Shown here one piece after another: positions 8,511 through 17,490 of a stretch of DNA of 52,076 nucleotides. The stretch comes from a virus. Within the stretch, counting starts at the first letter, position 1; each line of letters begins with the position of its first letter. The notes under the pieces were generated by a model. The model did not search any database, was not told where the DNA came from, and saw only the letters and a program-made list of their open reading frames with translations. The DNA is taken from positions 1 through 52,076 of the IMG/VR virus record IMGVR_UViG_3300025120_000078; one strand, given 5' to 3'. The translations under genes were made by a program, and so were the position numbers.

Positions 8511-9073
8511 TGAAATCTCCTTATTCGTTTATTGTAAAACCTTATAATAATAAGAGATACGATAATACAAAAGCTTATGGTGATATAAATTTCATTGTAA
8601 GTACTTCAGAAGAAGACCATAGCGCCTCTAATCGCTATGCAGTGGTGGTATCTACTCCTATAAAGTATAAAGGGCCTGTAAAAGAAGGTGATATGCTTTT
8701 AGTTCATCATAATGTTTTTAAGTTTTATTACGATATGTATGGTCGTAGAAAAAGTGGAAAAAGTTTTTTTATGGAAGACTTATTTCTTGTTGATCCAGAT
8801 CAATTTTTTCTATATAAACAAAACGGAGAATGGAAAGGATATAATAAATATTGTTTTATAAAACCATCTCCAACTAAAAAATCTTTTATAAAAAAATCAA
8901 TTACAGAAGAACCTTTATTTGGAACAATAAAATACATTAACGATCAGTTGTTAAGCATGGGATTAAAAGTTGGTGATGAAATATCTTACCAGCCAGACAG
9001 CGAATATGAGTTTAATATAGATGGAGAAAGACTCTACAGAATGTTTACCAACAACATAACTTTTTCTTTATGA
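8510..9073 (+). CDS. Putative tandem GroES-fold co-chaperonin
   Basis: 187 residues. Two segments each follow a GroES-like order. First (about 40-118): NRYAVVVSTP, VKEGDMLLVHHN, FLVDPDQFFLY. Second (about 135-187): FGTIKYINDQL, GLKVGDEISYQPDSEYEF, IDGERLYRM, NNITFSL. The paired V-x-GD turns and the D-G-E-x-L-Y-R ending resemble the GroES beta-barrel. Phage co-chaperonins such as T4 gp31 remodel the host GroEL chamber for capsid folding. The position just before the packaging/capsid genes fits. This is a fold assignment by eye; a non-chaperone beta protein remains possible. Confidence 0.45.
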   Translation: MKSPYSFIVKPYNNKRYDNTKAYGDINFIVSTSEEDHSASNRYAVVVSTPIKYKGPVKEGDMLLVHHNVFKFYYDMYGRRKSGKSFFMEDLFLVDPDQFFLYKQNGEWKGYNKYCFIKPSPTKKSFIKKSITEEPLFGTIKYINDQLLSMGLKVGDEISYQPDSEYEFNIDGERLYRMFTNNITFSL

Positions 9074-9651
9074 TTTATATATTAGATGACTTTGTAGAAA
9101 AAAGCTTATTTAAAATAGCTAATGATTATTTAGATAAAAATACTTTTAATAAAATAAACGCAGGAGATAAAGATTTTCACATACAGAAATCAAATAAAGA
9201 ATTTGATAATTATGTGACTTCAAGGCTTTCTATAGTAGAAGGTAAAGAGATAGAAAATATTTTAAGTTTTTTTAGAGTATCTACAGACACCTTAGATGTT
9301 TCTTGGAGGATTCATTCTGATTTAAATATTAATGGTGAAAAACCAGACAGAGCTTTAGTTCTTTATTTATCTCCAAGAGAAAACGAAGATCTTCATGGAA
9401 CTGCTTTATGGGAACATGATATATATGGAAGAGAAATTCCTGAAGAAATAACTGATGAAGATTACGATAAAATGATTAAATTAGATGCTAACAACTTAGA
9501 TAGATGGAGATTAAGCACAGTTGTTGGTTATGAAGAAAATAGATTAGTTTCTTATCCTTCAAGTTATTTTCATAGTAAATATCCAAACATATCATGGAAA
9601 GAAGGTAGAAAAGTTTTTGTTATGTTTTACAAGGTTTCTGATTATGAGTAA
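9070..9651 (+). CDS. 2-oxoglutarate/Fe(II)-dependent oxygenase-like protein
   Basis: 193 residues. The iron-binding triad is visible: H82-x-D84 in WRIHSDLN and distal H168 in SSYFHSKYPN; R180 in EGRKVFVMFYK is in place to bind the 2-oxoglutarate carboxylate. RALVLYLSP (94-102) is the usual strand after HxD. Members hydroxylate proteins, nucleic acids or small molecules; phage copies of this short type have no established substrate. It overlaps the previous gene by ATGA and precedes packaging genes, so modification of a virion protein or of DNA are both possible. Confidence 0.75.
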   Translation: MIYILDDFVEKSLFKIANDYLDKNTFNKINAGDKDFHIQKSNKEFDNYVTSRLSIVEGKEIENILSFFRVSTDTLDVSWRIHSDLNINGEKPDRALVLYLSPRENEDLHGTALWEHDIYGREIPEEITDEDYDKMIKLDANNLDRWRLSTVVGYEENRLVSYPSSYFHSKYPNISWKEGRKVFVMFYKVSDYE

Positions 9652-9772
9652 TAAAAAAATTGAAAAAAACAATACCGAATGGTATGAGAAAGTAGATAAA
9701 TTAAAACTTAAATATAATCGAAATAAAGATGGATATAAAAAACATAAAAAAAGAGATTATAAAAGCTGGTGA
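9644..9772 (+). CDS. Tiny basic ORF upstream of the terminase operon (42 residues)
   Basis: ATG at 9644 lies inside the end of the oxygenase gene and the frame continues to TGA 9770-9772, overlapping the next gene by 44 bp. The product (MSNKKIEKNNTEWYEK...KKHKKRDYKSW) is Lys/Tyr-rich. It fills a 77-bp gap otherwise without coding and uses the coupled start seen elsewhere, but the long overlap with the next gene lowers confidence. No family recognised. Confidence 0.4.
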   Translation: MSNKKIEKNNTEWYEKVDKLKLKYNRNKDGYKKHKKRDYKSW

Positions 9773-10004
9773 GTCAGCTGTTTTGCAATTAATAAAAGTT
9801 GCAAAAGAAGATATTATTAAGTACGATAAAGATGATGAGCTGGCTGCTGATAGATTAAAAAATGCAGCGGCTACAAAAAAGCTTTGTATTATGGATGCTT
9901 TTGAAATACTAAAAAAAATTCAAGAAGAAAAAGATCAAATAGAAGGAGTAGATACTAAAAAAAATAATACACCAAAAGGATTTGCAGAATCAAGATCAAA
10001 ATAA
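9729..10004 (+). CDS. Conserved small protein preceding TerL (possible small terminase)
   Basis: 91 residues, mostly helical: EESAV-like helix AGESAVLQLIKVAKEDI, then DDELAADRLKNAAATKKLCIMDAFEILKKIQEEKD. The position directly before, and overlapping, the large terminase gene is that of a small terminase subunit, but it is shorter than usual TerS and I see no clear DNA-binding helix-turn-helix. Related marine phages keep a similar protein here. Role inferred from position only. Confidence 0.55.
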   Translation: MDIKNIKKEIIKAGESAVLQLIKVAKEDIIKYDKDDELAADRLKNAAATKKLCIMDAFEILKKIQEEKDQIEGVDTKKNNTPKGFAESRSK

Positions 10005-12231
10005 ATTATATACTGAACTTAAAAATATAGTTCCTAAGAATGTTTTGTCTATAAAAAACAAATCTAAATCTTGGGTTTATGGCTATAATGAAAAATATAA
10101 TTTTGTTGTAATTTCAAAAACAGGTCAAATTGAAAATATAATAAACATAAGCGGTCTTAATATCGCTCTTCCAAAAGCTTCAAACGATATAATTAAAAGA
10201 TCAAAAAAAAAAGAAGATCAGTTTTGGGAATCTAAAGAAACACCTAAACAACTAAAAAAAATAAAGTCTATTTTTCAGTGGCACGAAGCTCCTTTAAGTT
10301 TTAAAAACGAGTGGATTGATTATATTGAAAACGAGTTTAACTATAGGGAGTTAGGCTGTTGGTTTTATAACAACGGAAAGCCAACTTATATTACAGGAAC
10401 TCATTATATGTACCTTCAGTGGACAAAAATAGATATTGGACTTCCAGACTACAGAGAAGCTAATAGGGTTTTTTATATATTCTGGGAAGCCTGTAAAGCA
10501 GATAAAAGAAGTTTTGGAATGGATTACTTAAAAATTAGACGTTCAGGATTTTCTTTTATGGCTTCATGTGAAGGAGTAAATACTGGTACAATCACAAAAG
10601 ATGCTCGTATTGGTGTTTTATCTAAAACAGGATCTGATGCTAAAAAAATGTTTACTGACAAAATAGTTCCTATATCTAATAACTATCCTTTCTTTTTTAA
10701 ACCCATACAAGATGGTATGGATAAACCAAAAACAGAATTAGCCTACAGAGTACCTGCTTCAAAGATTACTAAAAAAAATATGTATTTAACTGAAGACCAG
10801 GAGCTTGAAGGTCTTGACACCACTATTGACTGGAAAAATACTGGAGACAACAGTTATGATGGTGAAAAATTGCAATTATTACTTCACGATGAAAGTGGAA
10901 AATGGGAAAAGCCTGACAATATTCTAAACAACTGGAGGGTTACTAAAACCTGTCTTAGATTAGGTAGTAAAGTTATTGGTAAATGTATGATGGGATCTAC
11001 ATCAAATGCACTTGACAAAGGTGGAAGTAATTTTAAAAAATTATACATAGATTCTGATTGTGGAAAACGAAACTCAAATGGTCAAACTAAAAGCGGACTA
11101 TATTCACTTTTCATCCCTATGGAATGGAATATGGAAGGTTTTATTGACAGATATGGAATGCCTGTTTTTAGATCTCCTAATTCACCAATACTTGGTATTG
11201 ATGGAGAAATGATAAATCAAGGAGCTTTAGATTATTGGGAAAATGAAGTTGATTCTTTAAAGCAAGATCCTGACGCTTTGAATGAGTTTTACAGACAGTT
11301 TCCAAGATCAGAGTCTCACGCTTTTAGAGATGAAAGCAAACAGTCTCTATTTAATTTAACTAAAATATACCAGCAAATTGACTACAATGATTCTTTAATT
11401 ACCGCCAGACACGTAACTCAAGGATCTTTTTCTTGGGAAAACGGAATTAAAGATACCAGGGTTATTTGGTCACCTAATAAAAGAGGAAGATTTTTTGTAA
11501 CTTGGTTACCAGAAAAAGCATTGCAAAATAATGTTATAACAAGAAATGGATTAAAATACCCAGGGAATGAACACGTAGGTACATTTGGGTGTGATTCATA
11601 CGACATATCAGGTGTTGTTGTTGGGAAAGGATCTAATGGTTCTTTACATGGATTAACAAAATTTAATATGGATAACGCTCCAAGCAATGAGTTTTTTTTA
11701 GAATACATAGCTCGTCCTCAAACTGCTGAGTTGTTTTTTGAAGATGTTTTAATGGCTATGGTGTTTTATGGAATGCCTATTTTGTGTGAGAATAATAAAC
11801 CTCGTTTATTGTATCATTTAAAAAACAGAGGGTATAGACAATTTAGTTTAAACAGGCCTGATAAGAGATTTAACAAGTTGTCTAAAACAGAAAAAGAATT
11901 AGGAGGAATACCAAATTCAAGTGAAGACGTAAAGCAATCTCACGCTTCCGCTATAGAATCTTACATCGAAAAGTATGTTGGATTAGATATGGAGGGTTCG
12001 TACAGAGATAAAGATGATATGGGTATAATGCATTTTCAAAGAACTTTAGAGGATTGGGCTAAGTTTGATATAAGTAACAGAACTAAATTTGATGCGTCTA
12101 TTAGTTCTGGTTTAGCTGTAATGGCAAATCAAAAACACCTATACACTCCGTCTAAACAAAAATCGAAAATAAGCATTAACTTTGCAAGATATAATAACAC
12201 AGCTTCGGTTAGTCAATTAATTAATAAATGA
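9982..12231 (+). CDS. terL: Terminase large subunit (packaging ATPase/nuclease)
   Basis: 749 residues. ATPase: degenerate Walker A region KIRRSGFSFMAS (184-195), Walker B LLLHDE (299-304), coupling motif MGSTSN (337-342). RNase-H-like nuclease: D538 in GCDSYD, E603 in CENNKP, and a late acidic/His patch in DVKQSHASAIESY. The classic GKT loop is replaced by an Arg-rich one, as in several podoviral terminases. It translocates DNA into the prohead through the portal. The first usable start is TTG at 9982: the only in-frame codons between the upstream TAG (9949) and the conserved region that could start it are non-ATG. It overlaps the previous gene by 23 bp. Confidence 0.9.
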   Translation: MQNQDQNKLYTELKNIVPKNVLSIKNKSKSWVYGYNEKYNFVVISKTGQIENIINISGLNIALPKASNDIIKRSKKKEDQFWESKETPKQLKKIKSIFQWHEAPLSFKNEWIDYIENEFNYRELGCWFYNNGKPTYITGTHYMYLQWTKIDIGLPDYREANRVFYIFWEACKADKRSFGMDYLKIRRSGFSFMASCEGVNTGTITKDARIGVLSKTGSDAKKMFTDKIVPISNNYPFFFKPIQDGMDKPKTELAYRVPASKITKKNMYLTEDQELEGLDTTIDWKNTGDNSYDGEKLQLLLHDESGKWEKPDNILNNWRVTKTCLRLGSKVIGKCMMGSTSNALDKGGSNFKKLYIDSDCGKRNSNGQTKSGLYSLFIPMEWNMEGFIDRYGMPVFRSPNSPILGIDGEMINQGALDYWENEVDSLKQDPDALNEFYRQFPRSESHAFRDESKQSLFNLTKIYQQIDYNDSLITARHVTQGSFSWENGIKDTRVIWSPNKRGRFFVTWLPEKALQNNVITRNGLKYPGNEHVGTFGCDSYDISGVVVGKGSNGSLHGLTKFNMDNAPSNEFFLEYIARPQTAELFFEDVLMAMVFYGMPILCENNKPRLLYHLKNRGYRQFSLNRPDKRFNKLSKTEKELGGIPNSSEDVKQSHASAIESYIEKYVGLDMEGSYRDKDDMGIMHFQRTLEDWAKFDISNRTKFDASISSGLAVMANQKHLYTPSKQKSKISINFARYNNTASVSQLINK

Positions 12232-14663
12232 AAGATGTAAAAATACAAGTTAACTCAGCTGCTTTTCCTGATCAATTTGAATCAGATTCTGTTAAAGATA
12301 CAATGGAGTTTGGCTTACAGGTAGGTCAAGCAATTCAGTATGAGTGGTTTAGAAAGGATAGTGGTTCGTGTAGGTTTTATAATCAATGGGCTGACTTTAA
12401 TAGGCTAAGGCTGTACGCAAGAGGAGAACAATCTATAGCTAAATATAAAAATGAAATATCAGTAGATGGAGATTTAAGTCACTTAAATTTGGATTGGACT
12501 CCAGTTCCTATAATACCTAAGTTTGTAGACATAGTTGTAAATGGAATGTCTGATAGGCTTTTTAAAATAAAAACTTATGCTCAGGATGCTATGTCTGCTG
12601 AAAAACGTAGTATTTTTCAAGACATGGTTCAGGCCGATATGGTAGCAGCACCAGTATTAAGACAGTTAGAAAAAGATTTTGAAATACCTGTTTTTAGTGT
12701 TGCTGAAGAAGAGCTTCCTGGAAGTGATGAAGAGCTTGAGTTATATATGCAAATGAAGTATAAACCAGCTATTGAGATTGCTCAAGAAGTTGGAATAAAT
12801 ACTTTGTTAGATGAAAATCATTACCAAGATATAAGGAAAAGAGTTGATTACGATCAAACTGTTTTAGGTATAGGGATTTGTAAACATATGTTTTTACCTG
12901 GAACTGGGGTTAAAGTTGATTATGTAGATCCAGCAAATGTAGTTTATAGCTATACTGAAGATCCTTATTTTAAAGATAATTTTTATTGGGGAGAAATAAA
13001 AACAGTTCCCATTGGAGAACTAATTAAAATAGATCCAGACTTAACTCTTTCTGATTTAGATGAAATTTCTAAATACAGTCAATCTTGGTATCAATATTAT
13101 AATAACGCTCAAGCTTATAATAATAGTATGTTTCACAGAGATACTGCTACATTATTATACTTTAACTACAAGTCTACTCACTCTTTTGTTTACAAAAAGA
13201 AAAAAATGACAGATGGAAGTTTTAAAACTGTAGAGAAAGACGATCAATTTAATCCTCCTGTTGAAATGCAACAAGAAGGTAAGTTTGAAAAAGTTACAAA
13301 AAGAATTGATGTTTGGTATGATGGAGTAATGGTTATGGGTACTAATATAATGCTTCAGTGGAAACTAAGTGAAAATATGGTTAGACCTAAATCAGCCAAT
13401 CAATATGCAAGACCAAACTACATAGCTTGCGCTCCAAGAATGTATAAAGGTTCTGTAGAATCTTTAGTAAGAAGAATGATTCCTTTTGCTGATTTAATTC
13501 AAATGACTCATTTAAAAATACAGCAGGTTGTTTCGAGAGTAGTTCCTGATGGAGTTTTTATTGATGCCGATGGTTTAAATGAAGTAGACTTAGGAACTGG
13601 AAATGCTTATAATCCAGAAGACGCTTTAAGGCTTTACTTTCAGACAGGTAGTGTTATTGGTAGGAGTTTTACTCAAGATGGAGAGTTTAACAATGCTAAA
13701 GTACCTATAAGTCAGTTAACCGCTTCAAGCGGTGCAAGTAAAATGCAAATGCTTCTTGGTAATTATAATCATTATTTAGATATGATCAGAGCAGTTACTG
13801 GACTTAACGAAGCTCGTGATGGTTCAAGTCCAGATCCCAACTCTTTAGTTGGCGTAAATAAATTAGCAGCATTAAATTCTAATACAGCAACAAGACATAT
13901 TTTACAAGCAAGTTTATATATGACTCGAAGTTTAGCGGAATGCTTATCAATAAGAATGGCGGATATATTAGAATATGCTGATTTTAAAGATGAGTTTGCT
14001 ATGCAAATTGGTAAATATAACTTACAGATTATTGATGAAATAAAAAATCTTTATTTATATGATTTTGGAATATTTATAGAAATGTCTCCAGATGAAGAAG
14101 AAAAAGCCATGTTAGAGCAAAATATACAAATGGCTTTATCTCAAGGAAATATAAGTTTAGAAGACGCTATTGATATTAGAGAGATACATAATTTAAAAAT
14201 GGCTAATCAATTACTGAAACTAAAACGTAAACAAAAAGAAGAAAGAGAACAGCAGCAAGCAATGCAGCAACAAGAAATGCAGGCTCAACAGCAAATGCAG
14301 GCTCAAGAAGCTGCGGCTCAACAACAAATGCAAATAACTCAACAAACAGCTGCTACTAAAATGGAGACAATGACTGCTGAAGCTCAAATGTCAATTCAAA
14401 AAATGCAGATGGAAGCTCAATTAAAAACTAAATTAATGGAAGTTGAGTTTAATTATCAAATGCAATTAAAAGGAGTTGAGCAGTCACAAATAGATGAAAG
14501 AGAAAAAAGTAGAGAGTCTGAAAAAAATAAAAGAATAAACCAACAATCTTCTAATCAATCTAAAATGATTGAACAACGAAAACGTAATTTACCTTCTATT
14601 AATTTTGAATCAAATGAAGATAGTTTAGATGGTTTTGACTTCTCTGAATTTAACCCAAGATAA
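12228..14663 (+). CDS. Portal protein
   Basis: 811 residues, directly after TerL with an ATGA overlap. The pattern NLDWTPVPIIPKFVDIVVNGMSDR (about 87-110), a long beta/alpha core, a crown-like helical domain, and a Gln/Met-rich coiled C-terminus (about 665-760, repeated QQ-MQAQ units) are typical of crAss-like and marine podovirus portals. The dodecameric portal is the DNA entry/exit ring and nucleates capsid assembly. The Q-rich tail is low-complexity and may project inside the head or bind the scaffold. Confidence 0.85.
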   Translation: MKDVKIQVNSAAFPDQFESDSVKDTMEFGLQVGQAIQYEWFRKDSGSCRFYNQWADFNRLRLYARGEQSIAKYKNEISVDGDLSHLNLDWTPVPIIPKFVDIVVNGMSDRLFKIKTYAQDAMSAEKRSIFQDMVQADMVAAPVLRQLEKDFEIPVFSVAEEELPGSDEELELYMQMKYKPAIEIAQEVGINTLLDENHYQDIRKRVDYDQTVLGIGICKHMFLPGTGVKVDYVDPANVVYSYTEDPYFKDNFYWGEIKTVPIGELIKIDPDLTLSDLDEISKYSQSWYQYYNNAQAYNNSMFHRDTATLLYFNYKSTHSFVYKKKKMTDGSFKTVEKDDQFNPPVEMQQEGKFEKVTKRIDVWYDGVMVMGTNIMLQWKLSENMVRPKSANQYARPNYIACAPRMYKGSVESLVRRMIPFADLIQMTHLKIQQVVSRVVPDGVFIDADGLNEVDLGTGNAYNPEDALRLYFQTGSVIGRSFTQDGEFNNAKVPISQLTASSGASKMQMLLGNYNHYLDMIRAVTGLNEARDGSSPDPNSLVGVNKLAALNSNTATRHILQASLYMTRSLAECLSIRMADILEYADFKDEFAMQIGKYNLQIIDEIKNLYLYDFGIFIEMSPDEEEKAMLEQNIQMALSQGNISLEDAIDIREIHNLKMANQLLKLKRKQKEEREQQQAMQQQEMQAQQQMQAQEAAAQQQMQITQQTAATKMETMTAEAQMSIQKMQMEAQLKTKLMEVEFNYQMQLKGVEQSQIDEREKSRESEKNKRINQQSSNQSKMIEQRKRNLPSINFESNEDSLDGFDFSEFNPR

Positions 14664-14723
14664 GTAAAGTAAAGAAGGTTTTTTAATATTTAAAACCGAC
14701 TAAAATATAATCAAAATAAATAC

Positions 14724-14731
14724 TAACTTTG
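14724..14731 (+). promoter_or_regulatory. Bacteroidota-type -7 box (TAACTTTG) before scaffold/capsid genes
   Basis: TAACTTTG, identical to the box at 1065, lies 16 bp before the scaffold ATG in an 84-bp gap. It would give the scaffold and capsid genes their own transcript. A weak inverted repeat (ggtttt ... aaaacc, 14680-14697) precedes it but has no clear T-tract. Confidence 0.55.
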
Positions 14732-14747
14732 TTAAAAATAAAATCAA

Positions 14748-15896
14748 ATGGAATTTAAAGTAAAAGAAGTAACAAAAGAAGAAAAATCTCGTGTTGAAGT
14801 AGAAAGCGAATTGCTAAAAAAACACGAAGAAAAATTTGAAGACTCAGGTGAGGAAAAAGTTGTTGTAGATAAAGTTAATTTATCTGAAGACGCTTCAGAA
14901 GTTAAATCTTCAGGGCCAGAGACTAAAGAAGTTATTGAAGAAGATAAAGTGTCAGAAATAAATGACACTGATGTTCTTTCATATATTAAAAATAGATACG
15001 ACAAAGACATAAAATCTGTTGATGATTTGTTTGCGGAAAAAGAGGCAAACTTAGATTTACCAGAAGATGTGTCAGCGTATTTTAAGTACAAGCAGGAAAC
15101 TGGTCGTGGAATTGAAGATTTTTATAATTTACAAAAAGACTTTGACTCTATGGATGATAATGCTGTACTGGCTAACTACTATTCATCTGTCGAAGAAGGT
15201 TTAGATGAAATAGATATTCAAGATTTGATCGAAGACAAATTTAGTTATGACGAAGAACTGGATGAGGCGAGAGAAATTAAGAAGTTGAAGTTAGCAAAAA
15301 AACGTGAACTTGCTAAGGCAAAGAAGTTTTTAAATGAACAAAAAGATAAATATAATATTCCTCTTGAGTCAAGTGGGGGTGGGTTATCTGAAGATCAAGA
15401 AAAAAGTCTTAATGCTTATAAGAGTTACATCGAAGAATCTAAAAGTTTAGAAGAAGCAAACAGTAAAAAAGCTGAGTTTTTTGTTCAAAAAACAAATGAT
15501 GTTTTTAACAGTGATTTCAAAGGTTTTGATTTCAATGTATCGGATACTAAACTAACTTTTAAGCCAGGAACTGCGGAAGAATTAAAAAACAAACAATCTA
15601 ATGTTGGTAATTTTATTAGTCAATATGTAGGTAAAGATGGATTAATTACTGACGCTATAGGTTACCATAAAGCTTTATCGGTAGCTATGAATCCTGATAA
15701 ATTTGCTCAATACTTTTATGATCAGGGTGTTGCTAACGCTGTAGATAATGTTTCAAGAAAATCTAAAAACATTAATATGGATATTAGACAACAATCTCAA
15801 ACAGTCTCAAAAGACGGAATGAAAATACGCCCAGTGAGTAATAGTAAAAACGAACACGGAAGAGGACTCAAAATTAGAAGTATTAAAAAAAGTTAA
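14748..15896 (+). CDS. Probable capsid scaffolding protein
   Basis: 382 residues between portal and major capsid genes, the standard scaffold slot. The first about 130 residues are extremely acidic (Glu/Asp-rich with Lys), the middle (about 175-205) is a basic/helical coiled coil, and the C-terminus is basic (RGLKIRSIKKS), like scaffolds that bind the capsid through a basic C-terminal helix. No protease motif is seen. It would guide prohead assembly and then leave or be degraded. Assigned from position and composition. Confidence 0.7.
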   Translation: MEFKVKEVTKEEKSRVEVESELLKKHEEKFEDSGEEKVVVDKVNLSEDASEVKSSGPETKEVIEEDKVSEINDTDVLSYIKNRYDKDIKSVDDLFAEKEANLDLPEDVSAYFKYKQETGRGIEDFYNLQKDFDSMDDNAVLANYYSSVEEGLDEIDIQDLIEDKFSYDEELDEAREIKKLKLAKKRELAKAKKFLNEQKDKYNIPLESSGGGLSEDQEKSLNAYKSYIEESKSLEEANSKKAEFFVQKTNDVFNSDFKGFDFNVSDTKLTFKPGTAEELKNKQSNVGNFISQYVGKDGLITDAIGYHKALSVAMNPDKFAQYFYDQGVANAVDNVSRKSKNINMDIRQQSQTVSKDGMKIRPVSNSKNEHGRGLKIRSIKKS

Positions 15897-15916
15897 ACAA
15901 TTAAAAATTTAAAAAA

Positions 15917-17410
15917 ATGGCAGTAAATTTGACACCAGGATTTGACTTGCAGCCAAGTGCGCAGCAAACTCCTTTATCAACAAACTACATAAACAACTTT
16001 GATTTCTTGAACCAGTATCTACCTGATACTTATGAAAAGGAATTTGAGCGTTATGGAAACAGATCAGTAGCATCATTCTTGAGAATGGTAGGTGCTGAAA
16101 TGCCTTCTAACTCTGACCTTATTAAATGGGCAGAACAAGGAAGATTACACACTAAATATCAAAACTGTACTTCAGCATCAGCAGCAGGAGCTGTAGATGG
16201 CGTATGGACTATTCCAGGAGTTGGAGCAGCACCAGGCGCAGGAGCTAACAATCCAGCAAACTTTAACCCACAGTTAAATGCTAACTCTGGAATTTTAGCT
16301 TCATTAAGAGTTGGACAAACAGTTATGATTTCTGACAACACACCAGGATCTACTTTACAAAACAAAGCAATTGTAAAAATAGCTCCAACACCAGCAGCAC
16401 CAGGAACTTTTACTGTAGCGTATTACGAAGCAGGAGGTCAAGCAATGTTAGCAGCAACATCATGTGATATCTTTATCTATGGTTCTGAATTTGCAAAAGG
16501 AACTAATGGAATGGTAGGATCTAATGAAGCTGATGACTTTATTTTTGACAACAAGCCAATTATTATCAAAGACAAATATACTGTTTCTGGTTCTGATATG
16601 GCTCAGATTGGATGGATTGAAGTAACAGGTGAAGACGGAGTAAGCGGATACTTATGGTATTTAAAGTCTGAACACGATACAAGATTACGTTTTGAAGATT
16701 ACTTAGAGACAGCAATGGTGGAAGCAGTTCCAGCAGACGCAGCTTCAGGTGCAGCAGATTTCTTACAAGGTGTAGGAGTAGGTGCAGGTGCAGCTAATCT
16801 TTCAGGATCTGACGGAATTTTCTATAGTGTATCAACAAGAGGTAATGTTTTCGGAGGTGGAAACCCAGTTGCATTAGCTCAGTTTGATCAAGTAATTCAA
16901 CGTCTTGATAAGCAAGGTTCTATTGAAGAAAATGTAATCTTTGTAAACAGACAATTCTCATTTGATATTGACGATATGTTAGCAGCACAAAACTCTTATG
17001 GAGCAGGTGGTACTTCTTATGGTTTATTTGACAATGATAAAGACATGGCTTTAAACTTAGGTTTCACAGGATTCCGTAGAGGATATGACTTTTACAAGTC
17101 TGACTGGAAATACTTAAACGATCCTACAATGAGAGGTGGTGTAAACGCAGGGGCAATCAATGGACTATTAGTTCCAGCTGGTTCAACTACAGTTTATGAC
17201 CAAATCTTAGGAAAGAACGCTAAACGTCCTTTCTTACACGTTCGTTATAGAGCTTCTGAAACTGAAGATAGACGTTACAAAACTTGGATTACTGGTTCTG
17301 CTGGTGGCGCAAGAAATAGCGATCTTGATGCGATGGAAGTAAACTTCTTGAGTGAAAGAGCTGTATGTACTTTAGGTGCAAACAACTTCTTCTTATTCCA
17401 AGATGCATAG
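15917..17410 (+). CDS. Major capsid protein
   Basis: 497 residues, 20 bp after the scaffold gene and followed by a strong terminator, the usual setting for the major capsid gene. The N-terminal region (NNFDFLNQYLPDTYEKEFERYGNRSVASFLRMVG) resembles the N-arm/helix of HK97-fold capsids in crAss-like phages; a Gly/Ala/Pro-rich segment (about 85-170) may be an insertion domain. Codons ending in C (aac, ttc, tac, atc) are clearly more frequent than in neighbouring genes, consistent with high expression. Fold assigned by position and pattern. Confidence 0.85.
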   Translation: MAVNLTPGFDLQPSAQQTPLSTNYINNFDFLNQYLPDTYEKEFERYGNRSVASFLRMVGAEMPSNSDLIKWAEQGRLHTKYQNCTSASAAGAVDGVWTIPGVGAAPGAGANNPANFNPQLNANSGILASLRVGQTVMISDNTPGSTLQNKAIVKIAPTPAAPGTFTVAYYEAGGQAMLAATSCDIFIYGSEFAKGTNGMVGSNEADDFIFDNKPIIIKDKYTVSGSDMAQIGWIEVTGEDGVSGYLWYLKSEHDTRLRFEDYLETAMVEAVPADAASGAADFLQGVGVGAGAANLSGSDGIFYSVSTRGNVFGGGNPVALAQFDQVIQRLDKQGSIEENVIFVNRQFSFDIDDMLAAQNSYGAGGTSYGLFDNDKDMALNLGFTGFRRGYDFYKSDWKYLNDPTMRGGVNAGAINGLLVPAGSTTVYDQILGKNAKRPFLHVRYRASETEDRRYKTWITGSAGGARNSDLDAMEVNFLSERAVCTLGANNFFLFQDA

Positions 17411-17426
17411 TAAATAGTAGTAATAG

Positions 17427-17468
17427 TTACCCTCGTTGTATTGACGAGGGTAATTATTATTTTTTTTA
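17427..17468 (+). terminator. Intrinsic terminator after the major capsid gene
   Basis: Nine-bp perfect stem ttaccctcg (17427-17435) / cgagggtaa (17445-17453) with a 9-nt loop, followed by a T-rich tract ending in eight Ts. It lies 17 bp after the capsid stop and would cap the abundant scaffold-capsid transcript. Confidence 0.85.
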
Positions 17469-17490
17469 AATCAAATTAAATTATATTATA

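Noticed and set aside
14680-14697. Terminator after the portal gene (ggtttt ... aaaacc)
   Set aside because: AT-only weak stem without a clear T-tract.
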